This document shows, piece after piece, positions 1 through 9,320 of a stretch of 64,000 nt of DNA (position 1 is its first letter; every line of letters begins with the position of its first letter). Under the pieces are notes generated by a model. That model did no database searches. It was not told the DNA's origin and was given only the letters and a program-made list of their open reading frames with translations. Origin of the DNA: Phytohabitans houttuyneae (GTDB lineage: Bacteria > Actinomycetota > Actinomycetes > Mycobacteriales > Micromonosporaceae); NCBI RefSeq assembly GCF_011764425.1, contig NZ_BLPF01000005.1, positions 124,001-188,000 of the forward strand, in the 5' to 3' direction. A program made the position numbers and the translations under genes.

Positions 1-69
1 CCGGGCCGCGGCGCCAATGGCATCCGCGCCCCAGACGGCGAGTCCCGCGGCCGCCTCGACTTCACGCAT
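1..69 (-). CDS. Partial N-terminus, possibly glucose-6-phosphate isomerase
   Basis: Only the first 23 codons are in the window. The ATG at 69-67 overlaps the stop of the upstream transaldolase gene by 8 bases, the usual sign of translational coupling. The visible residues ([16 protein letters not shown]...) are an Ala-rich helix without a diagnostic motif. In actinobacteria the gene after tal is commonly pgi or zwf, and the sequence fits the start of an actinobacterial Pgi as I remember it, but this is inference from context and a short stretch. Confidence 0.35.
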   Translation of the reverse strand, partial: MREVEAAAGLAVWGADAIGAAAR

Positions 70-1173
70 TGGTGGCATTGGAAAGCTGTGTCTCCACCGT
101 CTGCAGCAGCTCCAGCCAGCTTGCCTCGAACTTTTCCACGCCCTCGCGCTCCAGCGTCTCGACCACGTCGTCGTACTCGATGCCGAGCTTGGCGAGGTCG
201 TCGAGCACCTTGCGGGCGTCGTCGTAGGCGCCGGTCACCGTGTCACCCCGGGTCTCGCCGTGGTCGGCGTACGCGTGGATGGTCGGCTCGGGCATGGTGT
301 TGACGACGCCGGGGGCGACCAGCTCCTCGACGTAAATGACGTCCCGGAAGTCCGGGTTCTTCGTCGAGGTGGATGCCCACAGTGGACGCTGCGGGTGCGC
401 GCCCGCGTCGGCCAGCGCCTGCCAGCGCTCGGAGCTGAAGACCTCGGCGTACCGCTCGTACGCCAGCTGGGCGTTGGCGATCGCGGCCTTGCCCTTCAGC
501 GCCTTCGCCTCGTCGCTGCCCACCTTGTCCAGGCGCTTGTCGACCTCGGTGTCGACCCGCGAGACGAAGAACGACGCCACCGAACCGATCTTCGTCAGGT
601 CGTGGCCGTTGGCCTTCGCCTGCTCGAGCCCGGCCAGGAACGCGTCCATCACCTCGCTGTACCGCTGGAGCGAGAAGATCAGCGTGACGTTGACGCTGAT
701 GCCCTGCGCGAGCGTGGCGGTGATCGCCGGCAGGCCCGGCTGGGTCGCCGGGATCTTGATGAACAGGTTGGGCCGGTCGACAAGCCACCACAGCGACTTC
801 GCCTCGGCGATGGTCTTCTCGGTCTCGTGCGCCAGGCGCGGGTCGACCTCGATCGACACCCGCCCGTCGACGCCCGCGGAGGCGTCGTACGCCGGTTTCA
901 TCACGTCACACGCCCACCGCACGTCGTACGTGGTCATCATGCGCACCGCCTCTTCGACGGTGATCCCCCGCAGGGCGAGGTCGCGCAGCTGGCCGTCGTA
1001 CGCCGAGGCGTCGCTCAGCGCCTTCGCGAAGATGGTGGGGTTGGTGGTCACACCGACCACGTGCTTCTCACGGCGCAGCTGGTCGAGCCCCCGGACTCCA
1101 GCCGGACCCTGGACAGGTCGTCGATCCAAACTGCCACGCCGGCGGCGGACAGTTCACCAAGCCGGTCAGTCAT
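62..1173 (-). CDS. tal: Transaldolase (apparent frameshift near the start)
   Basis: Transaldolase of the non-oxidative pentose phosphate pathway: transfers a dihydroxyacetone unit from sedoheptulose-7-phosphate to glyceraldehyde-3-phosphate through a Schiff-base lysine. The body is unmistakable: [12 protein letters not shown] near the N-terminus, NLFIKIPAT with the probable catalytic Lys, SVNVTLIFS and [12 protein letters not shown]. The natural start is the ATG at 1173 ([20 protein letters not shown]...), but this frame runs into the wrong reading after LESG; the remainder, from [10 protein letters not shown], is one frame off. The join falls in a run of five C (1088-1092); six would restore a full-length protein of about 370 residues. 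Probably a sequencing error. Lies just downstream of tkt and overlaps the next gene, so the three form an operon. Confidence 0.93.
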
Positions 1174-1188
1174 GAGTACCAATCTCCC

Positions 1189-3321
1189 TCAGCTACCCGT
1201 TGTGAATCCTGTGATCTCGCCGACCTTGGCCAGCGACGCGTGCGCGGCGGCCACGACATGGTCGGCGGTGAAGCCAAACTGCTCGAACAGCACCTGATAG
1301 GGCGCGCTCGCGCCGTAGTGCTCGATGCTCACGACCTCGCCGCAGTCGCCGACCAGGTCGCGCCAGGACATCGCGATCGCGGCCTCGACGCTCACCCGTG
1401 CCTTTACCCCGCGGGGGAGGACCGACTCGCGGTAGGCGCTGTCCTGCTCGCGGAACCACTCCTGGCAGGGCATCGACACGACCCGGGTGGGCGTGCCGTC
1501 GGCCTCCAGCCGCTCCCGCGCGGTCACGGCGAGCTGCACCTCCGAGCCGGTGGCGATGATGATCACCTGGGGCTGGCCGCCGGACGCCTCGATCAGCGTG
1601 TACCCACCCCGGGCCACGCCCTCGACGCCGGCGACCTCGCTCCGGTCGAGGACCGGCAGCGCCTGCCGGGTCAGCGCCAGCGCGGTGGGCCGGTCGGTGT
1701 GCTCCAGCGCCAGCCGCCACGCCTCGGCGGTCTCGTTGGCGTCGGCCGGGCGCACCACGTCGAGGCCGGGGATCGCGCGCAGCGCGGACAGGTGCTCGAT
1801 CGGCTGGTGCGTCGGGCCGTCCTCGCCGAGGCCGATGGAGTCGTGCGTCCAGACGTAGATGGCCGGCAGCTTCATCAGCGCGGCGAGCCGGACCGCCGGG
1901 CGCATGTAGTCGCTGAAGACCAGGAACGTGCCGCCGTACGGCCGCGTGCCGCCGTGCAGCAGGATGCCGTTGAGGATCGCGCCCATCGCGTGCTCGCGGA
2001 TGCCGAAGTGCAGCGTGCGGCCGTAGATGTCGCCGGGAAACTCCTTGGTCGCGTGCTCCGGCGGCACGAAGGACGGCTCGCCCTTCATCGTGGTGTTGTT
2101 GCTCTCGGCGAGGTCGGCCGAGCCGCCCCACAGCTCGGGCAGCACCGGCGCGAGCGCCGAGAGGATTTTGCCGGAGGCGGCCCGGGTCGCGACGCCCTTG
2201 GGGTCCGCGGGAAACTCCGGCAGCGCGTCGGTCCAGCCATCCGGCAGCGAACGGGTGGCGAGCCGGTCGAACAGCGCCTTGCGCTCGGGGTTGGCGGCGG
2301 CCCAGGCGTCGAACTTCGACCGCCACTGGTCGTGTGCCGCGCGGCCGCGGTCGACCACCTCGCGGGCGTGGGCGAGCACCTTTTCATCCACGGCGAACGA
2401 CTGCGCCGGGTCGAAGCCGAGCAGCTTCTTCGTGGCGCCGACCTCCTCGGCACCGAGCGCGGAGCCGTGCGCCTTGCCGGTGTTCTGCTTGTTGGGCGCC
2501 GGCCACGCGATGATCGTGCGGAGCGCGATGAACGAGGGGCGCTCGGTCTCCGCCTTGGCCGCCTCGAACGCGGCGAACAGCGCCTGCACGTCCTCGTGGT
2601 ACTCACCCTCGTCGGCGTGGTGGCCGCCCCGCCAGTCGACGGTCTGCACGTGCCAGCCGTACGCCTCGTACCGCTTGGCGATGTCCTCGCTCTTCGCGAT
2701 CCGGGTGTCGTCCTCGATCGAGATCTCGTTGTCGTCCCACAGAAGGATGAGGTTGCCCAGCTTCTGGTGGCCGGCGAGCGCGCTCGCCTCGTGGCTGATG
2801 CCCTCCTCGAGGTCGCCGTCCGAGGCGAAGGCCCAGATGTGGTGGTCGAACGGGGACTGGCCGGGCTCGCTCTCCGGGTCGAACAGGCCCCGCTCGCGCC
2901 GCGCCGCGAACGCCATGCCGACCGCGTTTCCGACGCCCTGGCCGAGCGGGCCGGTGGTCGTCTCGACACCCACCGTGTGCCCGTGCTCGGGGTGACCCGG
3001 GGTGAGGGATCCCCACTGCCGCAGCGACTTGAGGTCATCGAGGCTCAGCCCGTAGCCGGAGAGGTAGAGCTGTATGTAGAGGGTGAGGCTGGAGTGACCC
3101 ATGGACAGCACGAAGCGGTCCCGACCCGGCCAATGTGGATCCGTCGGATCATGACGCATCAGCTTGTTGAACAGCAGGTACGCCGCCGGTGCCAGGCTCA
3201 TCGCGGTGCCGGGGTGGCCGTTGCCGGCCTTCTCCACGGCGTCCATGGCCAGGACCCGTACGGTGTCGACCGCTTTGCGGTCGAGCTCGGACCAGGGTAG
3301 TTGGGCTTCGTTCGCGGTCAC
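1189..3321 (-). CDS. tkt: Transketolase
   Basis: Thiamine-diphosphate enzyme of the pentose phosphate pathway, cytosolic, exchanging two-carbon ketol units between sugar phosphates. 710 residues, the normal length. The N-terminal TPP-binding domain shows [13 protein letters not shown], the [12 protein letters not shown] pyrophosphate-binding motif and [16 protein letters not shown]; the pyrimidine domain has [13 protein letters not shown], and [11 protein letters not shown] follows. The frame extends 27 bases further upstream, but the GTG at 3321 is the better start: it is preceded by GAGGAG eight bases away and gives the family's usual N-terminus ([10 protein letters not shown]). Transcribed before tal, 15 bases from it, and divergent from ctaB. 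Confidence 0.97.
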   Translation of the reverse strand: MTANEAQLPWSELDRKAVDTVRVLAMDAVEKAGNGHPGTAMSLAPAAYLLFNKLMRHDPTDPHWPGRDRFVLSMGHSSLTLYIQLYLSGYGLSLDDLKSLRQWGSLTPGHPEHGHTVGVETTTGPLGQGVGNAVGMAFAARRERGLFDPESEPGQSPFDHHIWAFASDGDLEEGISHEASALAGHQKLGNLILLWDDNEISIEDDTRIAKSEDIAKRYEAYGWHVQTVDWRGGHHADEGEYHEDVQALFAAFEAAKAETERPSFIALRTIIAWPAPNKQNTGKAHGSALGAEEVGATKKLLGFDPAQSFAVDEKVLAHAREVVDRGRAAHDQWRSKFDAWAAANPERKALFDRLATRSLPDGWTDALPEFPADPKGVATRAASGKILSALAPVLPELWGGSADLAESNNTTMKGEPSFVPPEHATKEFPGDIYGRTLHFGIREHAMGAILNGILLHGGTRPYGGTFLVFSDYMRPAVRLAALMKLPAIYVWTHDSIGLGEDGPTHQPIEHLSALRAIPGLDVVRPADANETAEAWRLALEHTDRPTALALTRQALPVLDRSEVAGVEGVARGGYTLIEASGGQPQVIIIATGSEVQLAVTARERLEADGTPTRVVSMPCQEWFREQDSAYRESVLPRGVKARVSVEAAIAMSWRDLVGDCGEVVSIEHYGASAPYQVLFEQFGFTADHVVAAAHASLAKVGEITGFTTGS

Positions 3322-3444
3322 GATGTGCGCTCCTCGGCAATGCGGCAACCCTCTTGCGATGACCCTATCTACCCGTGCTAAACGTGCGCGGGGTGACCGG
3401 CCGACGCGTGGGACAACAAGCTGTGACCGGCGGCACGCTCCGTC

Positions 3445-3480
3445 TTAACTACGTGGGGTCTGTATTAACTACGTGGGGTC
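3445..3480. repeat. Two 16-bp direct repeats with a 20-bp period in the tkt-ctaB spacer
   Basis: The sequence TTAACTACGTGGGGTC occurs exactly at 3445-3460 and again at 3465-3480, so the copies lie on the same face of the helix two turns apart. They are in the divergent spacer, about 105 bases before the ctaB start. The arrangement is typical of a cooperative regulator site. No regulator can be named from the sequence. Confidence 0.6.
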
Positions 3481-3584
3481 GTAGTAGGTGGCGTTTTTCC
3501 AGCGCGTACCCTGTCGGACGGTGCGTTGACCTTGTTGTCCGCGCTGTGCGTCACCCGCCCAACGCCCGGAAGGTGAACCGCCAC

Positions 3585-4573
3585 GTGAGTACGATCACCG
3601 AGCGCCCCCACCCGCCGGCCACCGCCCGGCCGTTGGTGCCGGTCGCCCCGCGCGACCTGGTACCGCCCCGGCAGCGCGTGCGCGCGGGCGACGTGGTCGC
3701 CGTGATTAAGGCGTACGTGGCGCTGACCAAGCCGCGCATCGTCGAGCTGCTGCTGGTCACCACCGTGCCGGCGATGATGCTCGCGGCCGGCGGTATCCCC
3801 TCGCTGTGGCTGGTGGCCGTGGTGCTCGTCGGCGGCTCGCTCGCGGCCGGCGCGGCGAACGCGCTGAACTGCTACATCGACCGCGACATCGACCAGGTGA
3901 TGAAGCGCACGTCGCGCCGCCCGCTCCCGGCGCACCGGGTCTCGCCGCGCAGCGCACTGGTCTTCGGCCTCGTCCTTGGCGTCGTGTCGGTGGCGCTGAT
4001 GGCCGCCTTCACCAACTGGCTGGCGACCGGCCTCACCCTCGCGGCGATCGTCTACTACGACGTGGTCTACACCCTGTGGCTCAAGCGCAGCACCCCGGCG
4101 AACACGTTCTGGGGCGGTGTGTGCGGCGCGGCGCCGGTGCTCATCGGCTGGGCGGCGGTGACCGGTGGGCTCTCCGCCACCGCGTGGGGGCTGTTCGCCG
4201 TCGTGTTCTTCTGGCAGATGCCGCACTTCTACGCGCTCGCGATCCGGTTCAAGGCCGACTACGCCCGCGCCGGCATCCCGATGCTGCCGGTGGTCGCCTC
4301 GCAGCGCCGGGTCAACGTGGAGATCCTGCTCTTCAGCTGGCTGACCGTGGCCGCGTCGGTCGCCGTGTGGCCGCTGGGCCGCGGCGCGCTCGGCCTCAGC
4401 CCGATCTACGGGGTGACCGCTGTCGTCACCGGCGTGCTGCTGCTCCGCGAGGCGTACGCGCTGGTCGGTCGCGCCAAGCGGGGGAGCAGATGCGTCCCAT
4501 GCGGCTGTTCCACTGGACGATCACGTACCTGACGATCCTCTTCGTCGCGGTGGCTGCTGACGCCCTCGTCTAA
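3585..4573 (+). CDS. ctaB: Protoheme IX farnesyltransferase, heme O synthase (apparent frameshift near the end)
   Basis: Polytopic membrane prenyltransferase (UbiA superfamily) that adds farnesyl to heme B, giving heme O for cytochrome aa3 oxidase; ctaA at 9.3 kb performs the next step. The first Asp-rich motif is in [21 protein letters not shown], followed by YTLWLKR, the conserved NTFWGG and [13 protein letters not shown]. Start: the GTG at 3585 has GGAAGGTGA eight bases upstream; the open frame continues further upstream without similarity. After GRAKRG the frame reads into nonsense; the expected ending ([16 protein letters not shown] to a stop at 4573) is in the next frame. The shift falls in a run of five G (4480-4484) where six are needed. 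Full length would be about 329 residues. Confidence 0.93.
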
Positions 4574-4792
4574 TGTCCCTTTCGCTCGAATTAGACCCGG
4601 AATCGCCCGACCGCCTCGACCATCGATGAACGCTTGAAGTAGCGTCCCTTTTGTCCCGCCCCTTTGGACTGATTTAAGTCCATAAATCGGGCAAAACCAC
4701 AGGGATACGGGGATTAAACGTCGGGTAATTGGCATCACAAAAAAACGTGAGAGGGCCGTCGCCGGTAGGTGCCTCTGCTTACGCTCGGTCGC
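4574..4792. promoter_or_regulatory. ctaB-downstream spacer with leaderless promoter
   Basis: A spacer of distinctly lower GC than its surroundings. At its right end TACGCT (4780-4785) is followed by exactly seven bases and the ATG at 4793, with no Shine-Dalgarno sequence, the layout of a leaderless actinobacterial transcript. GGACT and AGTCC form a short inverted repeat near 4665. I compared the region with c-di-AMP and other riboswitch cores and see no match. Confidence 0.4.
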
Positions 4793-5128
4793 ATGGCAGA
4801 TGGTTCCGATACCAACCTGATCGCCGGCCCGACGGCCACGGCGCAGGCCTCCAGCGGCCTCGTCGCGGGTCTCCGGGCATTCGCCGCCGGTCACGGCGGT
4901 GCAAAGGCGGTCATCGAGTACGTCGGCAAGCGTGGCGCCCGCATCGTCCTCGTCGGAGGCGACGGGGAGTGGGCTGACCAGTTCGCCGACGGCACCGACG
5001 TGGCGCGCCAGGCGTGCGTCAAGGCAGGCGTCGAGGTGGAAAACGAGTGGGAGCGCGAGCTCATGGACCAGATGCGCCCGAGCAACGACCTGTGGAGGTC
5101 GATGGGCCGGCGATCACTCGCTCGTTAG
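4793..5128 (+). CDS. Conserved hypothetical protein, 111 residues
   Basis: Small soluble protein of unknown function. It begins MADGSDTNLIAGPTATAQ and then has an alpha/beta-looking segment (AVIEYVGKRGARIVLVGGDGEW) followed by an acidic helical region and a basic C-terminus (SMGRRSLAR). No signal peptide, membrane segment or recognised catalytic motif. Codon use is that of the neighbours, and the -10-like TACGCT seven bases before the ATG supports a real, leaderless start. It is not obviously linked to ctaB upstream or to the ATP-grasp gene downstream. Confidence 0.7.
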   Translation: MADGSDTNLIAGPTATAQASSGLVAGLRAFAAGHGGAKAVIEYVGKRGARIVLVGGDGEWADQFADGTDVARQACVKAGVEVENEWERELMDQMRPSNDLWRSMGRRSLAR

Positions 5129-5133
5129 CCGTT

Positions 5134-6042
5134 GTGTTGAACGAAGTTTCTGTCCCAGCGACCCGGGAGCGATCCCGGGTCGCTCTCGTTACGTGTGACC
5201 GCATCCCCGAGCTGGACGCGGACGACCGGCTGGTCGTGCCGGCGTTGCGCGAGCGCGGCGTCGAGGTCGTCCCGGTCGCCTGGGACGCGGCCGTCGACTG
5301 GGCCTCCTTCGCCCTCGCCGTGATCCGCTCGCCGTGGGACTACGTGGCCCGGCGCGAGGAGTTCGTCGCCTGGGCCGCCAAGGTGCCCCGCCTGGCCAAC
5401 CCGGCCGACGTCGTCAGCTGGAACACCGACAAGCGGTACCTGCGCGAGCTGGCCGCCGCTGGCGTGCCCGTCGTGCCCACCACCTGGGTCGAGCCGGGCG
5501 AGGCGTGGGAGCCGCCGCTGGTGGGCGAGTTCGTGGTCAAGCCGGCGGTGGGCGCGGGCAGCCTCGACTCCGGGCGGTACAACCTGGTCAAGGCCGAGCA
5601 CCGCGAGCTCGCCGCCGCGCACGTCGCGCGGCTGCAGGCGGCCGGGCGCCTGGTCATGGTGCAGCCGTACCTGGTCGCCGTCGACACGTACGGGGAAACC
5701 GCGCTGCTCTTCTTCCCTGACGATGGCCAGTTCGTTTTCAGCCACGCGGTCCGCAAGGGCGCGATGCTCACCGGGCCGGACGAAAACGTCGAGGGCCTCT
5801 ACAAGGAGGAGTCGATCCGGCCCCGCACGCCGCTCGACGCCGAGCTGGAGATCGCGCGCAAGGCGCTCGCGGCCGTCCCCGGGGGCGCCGACCGCCTGCT
5901 CTACGCGCGGGTCGACCTCATACCCGGCCCCGACGACCTGCCGGTGCTGGTCGAGCTGGAGCTCACCGAGCCGTCGCTGTTCCTCGGCACCGCCGCGGGC
6001 GCGCCCGAGCGATTCGCGGAGGCCATCACCTCGCGCCTCTGA
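5134..6042 (+). CDS. ATP-grasp domain protein
   Basis: Predicted ATP-dependent carboxylate-amine/thiol ligase of the ATP-grasp fold, of the group near glutathione synthetase and RimK; substrates unknown. Visible features: an N-terminal pre-grasp domain opening VALVTCDRIPELDADDRL, the motif VIRSPWDY, a lid/ATP region (GEFVVKPAVGAGSLDSGRY) and the metal-binding end (LYARVDLIP...LPVLVELELTEPSLFL), where the Asp and the Glu residues would bind magnesium. About 302 residues. The start is uncertain: GTG at 5134 is the last plausible in-frame start before the fold begins, but it has no good ribosome-binding site and a strong hairpin lies directly after it. Confidence 0.75.
   Translation: MLNEVSVPATRERSRVALVTCDRIPELDADDRLVVPALRERGVEVVPVAWDAAVDWASFALAVIRSPWDYVARREEFVAWAAKVPRLANPADVVSWNTDKRYLRELAAAGVPVVPTTWVEPGEAWEPPLVGEFVVKPAVGAGSLDSGRYNLVKAEHRELAAAHVARLQAAGRLVMVQPYLVAVDTYGETALLFFPDDGQFVFSHAVRKGAMLTGPDENVEGLYKEESIRPRTPLDAELEIARKALAAVPGGADRLLYARVDLIPGPDDLPVLVELELTEPSLFLGTAAGAPERFAEAITSRL
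5157..5184. terminator. 12-bp perfect hairpin after the 111-residue gene
   Basis: AGCGACCCGGGA (5157-5168) and TCCCGGGTCGCT (5173-5184) are perfectly complementary around the loop GCGA. It lies 28 bases after the hypothetical gene's stop and has no U-tract, as is usual for actinobacterial terminators. It also overlaps the assumed start of the ATP-grasp gene, so it could instead act on that mRNA's 5' end. Confidence 0.55.
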
Positions 6043-6094
6043 GCCCATCCGCGTATAGTCGTCCATCGATGTCCGTTTCGGTGGAGGTGACATA

Positions 6095-9000
6095 GTGCGG
6101 CGGGTTATCGGGCGAGCGGCGGCATTGGTCATGCTGTGCGCTGCTGTTGGTGTTGCACCCGCTGCCGCGTCGGTCCTCGCACCGGCCACGGCCCCCGCCG
6201 ACTCGCGGGGCGTCACGCTCGTCTCCGGCGACGTCGTGACGGTGACGGCCGGCGACAAGGCGTCCGTGCGGCCGGCACCCGGCCGCGAGGCGATGCCGTT
6301 CGTCACCCGCCGCGACGGCGACGGCCACATCCATGTGGTACCGGCGGACGCGCTGCCGCTGCTGCGCGCCGGCGACCTCGACCCCCGCCTGTTCGACGTG
6401 ACGACGCTGCTGTCGTTCGGCTACGACGGGCGGATCGAGCTGCCGCTGATCGTGGCGTACGCGGGCGACGACGAGCGCGCCCGCGTCGGCGAGCGGGTGG
6501 CGGAGGTCGGCGCCCGGGTGACCCGCGAGCTGCCCACCGTCGACGCGCTCGCGGTGGCGGCGCAGTCGGCGCGGCTGGCGTCGTTCTGGGGCACGTTCAC
6601 CGTCGGCGGGCCGGCCGAGCGGCGGCTCACCATCGGCGTCGACACGATCTGGCTCGACGGCCTGCGCCGGCCCTCGCTCGCGCAGAGCGTGCCGCAGGTG
6701 GGCGCGCCGCAGGCGTGGGCGGCCGGCTACGACGGGACCGGCGTCACCGTCGCGGTGCTCGACAGCGGCATCGATGCCGCCCACCCCGCGCTCGCCGACC
6801 GGGTGACCGCGCGGCAGAACTTCACCGAGGAGAACGAGGACAGCAAGGACCGCACCGGCCACGGCACGCACGTGGCCTCCACCGTGGCCGGTACCGCCGG
6901 TGTGGCGCCCGGCGCGCGCCTGCTCGACGGCAAGGTGTGCGTGGTCGGTGGCTGCGCCGAGTCGTGGATCCTCGCCGGCATGCAGTGGGCGGCCGACCAG
7001 GGCGCCAAGGTCGTCAACCTCAGCCTCGGAGGGCCGGACACGCCCGGTCTCGACCCGATCGAGGAGGCGGTCGGCACGCTGACCGCCGAGCACGGCACGC
7101 TGTTCGTGGTCGCGGCCGGCAACGTGCCCGGTACCGGAACGATCGCCTCCCCGGCCAGCGCGGACGCCGCGCTCGCGGTCGGCGCGGTGAGCAAGTCGGA
7201 CGTCCTGGCCGCCTTCTCCAGCCGCGGCCCGCGCGTCGACGGCGCCATCAAGCCGGACATCACCGCGCCGGGCGTCGACATCGTCGCCGCCCGCGGCGCC
7301 GACTCCGGGCTGCCGGGGCAGGGCGAGACGGCCCTTTCGGGTACCTCGATGGCCGCGCCGCACGTCGCCGGTGCCGCCGCGATCCTCGCCCAGCAGCACC
7401 CCGACTGGACGCCGGCCCAGCTCAAGGGCGGGCTGATGAGCGCGGCGCGGCCGGTGCTCGGCGACGCGTTCGCCGAGGGGGCGGGGCGGCTCGACGTGGG
7501 TCGCGCGGTGGCCCAGTCGCTGACGGCGAGCCCCGCCAGCGTCAGCTTCGGCCGCCTGGCGTGGCCGCACGTCGACGACCAGCCGGTCACCCGGGTCGTC
7601 TCGCTGCGCAACGCCGGTGACGCCGCGGTGGACCTCGACGTATCCGTGGACGGGCCGCGGGTGTTCACCGTCGCTCCGGCCTCGGTGAGCGTTCCGGCCG
7701 GCGGGTCGGCCGAGGTGACGGTGACGGCGGATGGCACCGTCGACGGCGGCGAGGGCCTGCTCACCGGCCATCTTGTCGCCGGCGCGCTGCGGCTGCCGCT
7801 CGCCGTGGACCGCGAGGTGGAGAGCTACGACGTGACAGTCGCGCACGTGGGGCGGGACGGCGCGGCCGCCGACGGGTACGTGACAGTCCTCGCCTCCGCC
7901 GACGGCAAGATCGCACAGAGCCTGCCCGCCTCCGCCGGCACGGTCACCACCCGCGTGCCCAAGGGGCGGTACGCGGTGCTCAGCGCGATCACCGGGCCGG
8001 ACGGCAACGGGTACGCCACCACGATCGTCGGCCAGCCCACCCTGGACGTGGCCGGCGCGACCACCGCGACCCTCGACGCGCGGCAGGGCGCGCCGATCTC
8101 CGTGACGCTGCCGAGGGCCGACGCGGTACAGGAGTTCGCCGAGGTGGCCGCGGTGTCGATCGCGCCCGGCCGCACGGTCGAGGTCGGCACGCTGGGCCGC
8201 ACGTTCGGCGGGCTCTACACGGCGGGCATCGGCGGCACCGGGGCCGGCTTCGTCAACCGGGTCTCCGCGACGTACGGCTTCGACGGTGGCGCGTACCTGC
8301 TCGGCTGGCTCACCGAGGACCGCATGCCGACCGGCTTCGGGCGCACGCTCACCGCCGCCGACCTGGCCACCGTCCGCGCGGACCACGGCCACGAGGCATC
8401 GGGTACCACCGGGCAGAAGATGGCGTGGCCGGTGCTGCCCGACACCGTGATGGGCGGCTTCGCCTACGCGATGCCCGTCGCCCTGCCCTCGGCGCGCACC
8501 GAGTACTACAACGTCGAGGGGCGTGTGCGGTGGTTCCGCTCGTTCGACGAGATGACCACCGACCAGTACGTGACGTCCACCGTCGCGCCGCCCGTGGCGT
8601 ACCGGGGCGGCCAGGCGTACCAGGAGCAGTGGAGCCGCGGCGTCTTCGGCCCGACGGTGGCCTCCCCGGCGTACGAGCACCAGTGGGTGACCCGCCGCGG
8701 CGACACGCTCCTGGTGCTCGCCCCGCTGTACGGCGACGGCGCAGGCCGGGCCGGCTACTCCTCGATCGCCGCCGGCCGGATCACGCTGTACCGCGCCTCG
8801 TCCGTCGTCGCGTCCGCCGACGAGCTGACGGCGGAGTTCGAGGTGCCGCCGGAGGCGGCCGACTACCGCCTGGAGATGAGCGCCGAGCGCAGCGGCCCGG
8901 CCACGCTCTCCACGCGGGTCAGCGTGGCTTGGACGTTCCGCTCGGCGCACGTCACCGGTGACGCGGCGGCGCGGCTGCCGCTGTCCACGGTGCGGTTCGC

Positions 9001-9286
9001 GCCGCGGGTCGACGAGGAGAACGCCGCGCCGTCCGGGCAGACCGTGACGGTACCGGTGAGCGTGGTGGCACAGCCCGACTCGGCGGCCGGCGCCAACCGC
9101 AGCCTGGCGGTCGAGGTCTCGTACGACGACGGCGCGACCTGGGCGCCCGCCCCGGTGGTGGCCGGCCAGGCGACGCTCACCCACCCGGCCCGCGACGGCT
9201 ACGTCTCGCTCCGCGCGACCGCGGCGGACAGCGCCGGCAACACGGTGACGCAGACGGTGATCCGGGCGTACAAGCTGGCCGGGTGA
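6095..9286 (+). CDS. Secreted S8 family serine peptidase (subtilase), 1063 residues
   Basis: Large exported subtilisin-like protease. Residues 1-30 form a Sec signal peptide (RR, then a hydrophobic Ala/Val core, AAA-S). A pro-region follows, then the catalytic domain: Asp223 in VAVLDSGID, His256 in TGHGTHVAST, oxyanion Asn343 in VVAAGN and Ser418 in LSGTSMAAPHVAG, all intact. The rest (about 470-1063) is beta-rich, starting with an Ig-like region (VVSLRNAGDAAVDLDV), and may be substrate-binding or autoinhibitory; no cell-wall sorting signal is seen. The GTG start at 6095 has GGAGGTGA upstream, and TATAGT at 6054-6059 is a plausible -10 box. Stands alone between unrelated genes; probably a general extracellular protease. 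Confidence 0.93.
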   Translation: MRRVIGRAAALVMLCAAVGVAPAAASVLAPATAPADSRGVTLVSGDVVTVTAGDKASVRPAPGREAMPFVTRRDGDGHIHVVPADALPLLRAGDLDPRLFDVTTLLSFGYDGRIELPLIVAYAGDDERARVGERVAEVGARVTRELPTVDALAVAAQSARLASFWGTFTVGGPAERRLTIGVDTIWLDGLRRPSLAQSVPQVGAPQAWAAGYDGTGVTVAVLDSGIDAAHPALADRVTARQNFTEENEDSKDRTGHGTHVASTVAGTAGVAPGARLLDGKVCVVGGCAESWILAGMQWAADQGAKVVNLSLGGPDTPGLDPIEEAVGTLTAEHGTLFVVAAGNVPGTGTIASPASADAALAVGAVSKSDVLAAFSSRGPRVDGAIKPDITAPGVDIVAARGADSGLPGQGETALSGTSMAAPHVAGAAAILAQQHPDWTPAQLKGGLMSAARPVLGDAFAEGAGRLDVGRAVAQSLTASPASVSFGRLAWPHVDDQPVTRVVSLRNAGDAAVDLDVSVDGPRVFTVAPASVSVPAGGSAEVTVTADGTVDGGEGLLTGHLVAGALRLPLAVDREVESYDVTVAHVGRDGAAADGYVTVLASADGKIAQSLPASAGTVTTRVPKGRYAVLSAITGPDGNGYATTIVGQPTLDVAGATTATLDARQGAPISVTLPRADAVQEFAEVAAVSIAPGRTVEVGTLGRTFGGLYTAGIGGTGAGFVNRVSATYGFDGGAYLLGWLTEDRMPTGFGRTLTAADLATVRADHGHEASGTTGQKMAWPVLPDTVMGGFAYAMPVALPSARTEYYNVEGRVRWFRSFDEMTTDQYVTSTVAPPVAYRGGQAYQEQWSRGVFGPTVASPAYEHQWVTRRGDTLLVLAPLYGDGAGRAGYSSIAAGRITLYRASSVVASADELTAEFEVPPEAADYRLEMSAERSGPATLSTRVSVAWTFRSAHVTGDAAARLPLSTVRFAPRVDEENAAPSGQTVTVPVSVVAQPDSAAGANRSLAVEVSYDDGATWAPAPVVAGQATLTHPARDGYVSLRATAADSAGNTVTQTVIRAYKLAG

Positions 9287-9307
9287 GGGCGCTCCGGAGC
9301 TACTACG

Positions 9308-9313
9308 TACGAT
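9308..9313 (+). promoter_or_regulatory. -10 box of a leaderless ctaA transcript
   Basis: TACGAT is followed by exactly seven bases and the GTG start at 9321, and there is no Shine-Dalgarno sequence. This spacing puts the transcription start on or next to the start codon. Confidence 0.55.
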
Positions 9314-9320
9314 AGTTTCC

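Noticed and set aside
4574-4792. Possible riboswitch (c-di-AMP type) in the AT-richer spacer after ctaB
   Set aside because: No conserved core motifs could be matched, and the following gene appears leaderless, leaving no room for an aptamer in its transcript.
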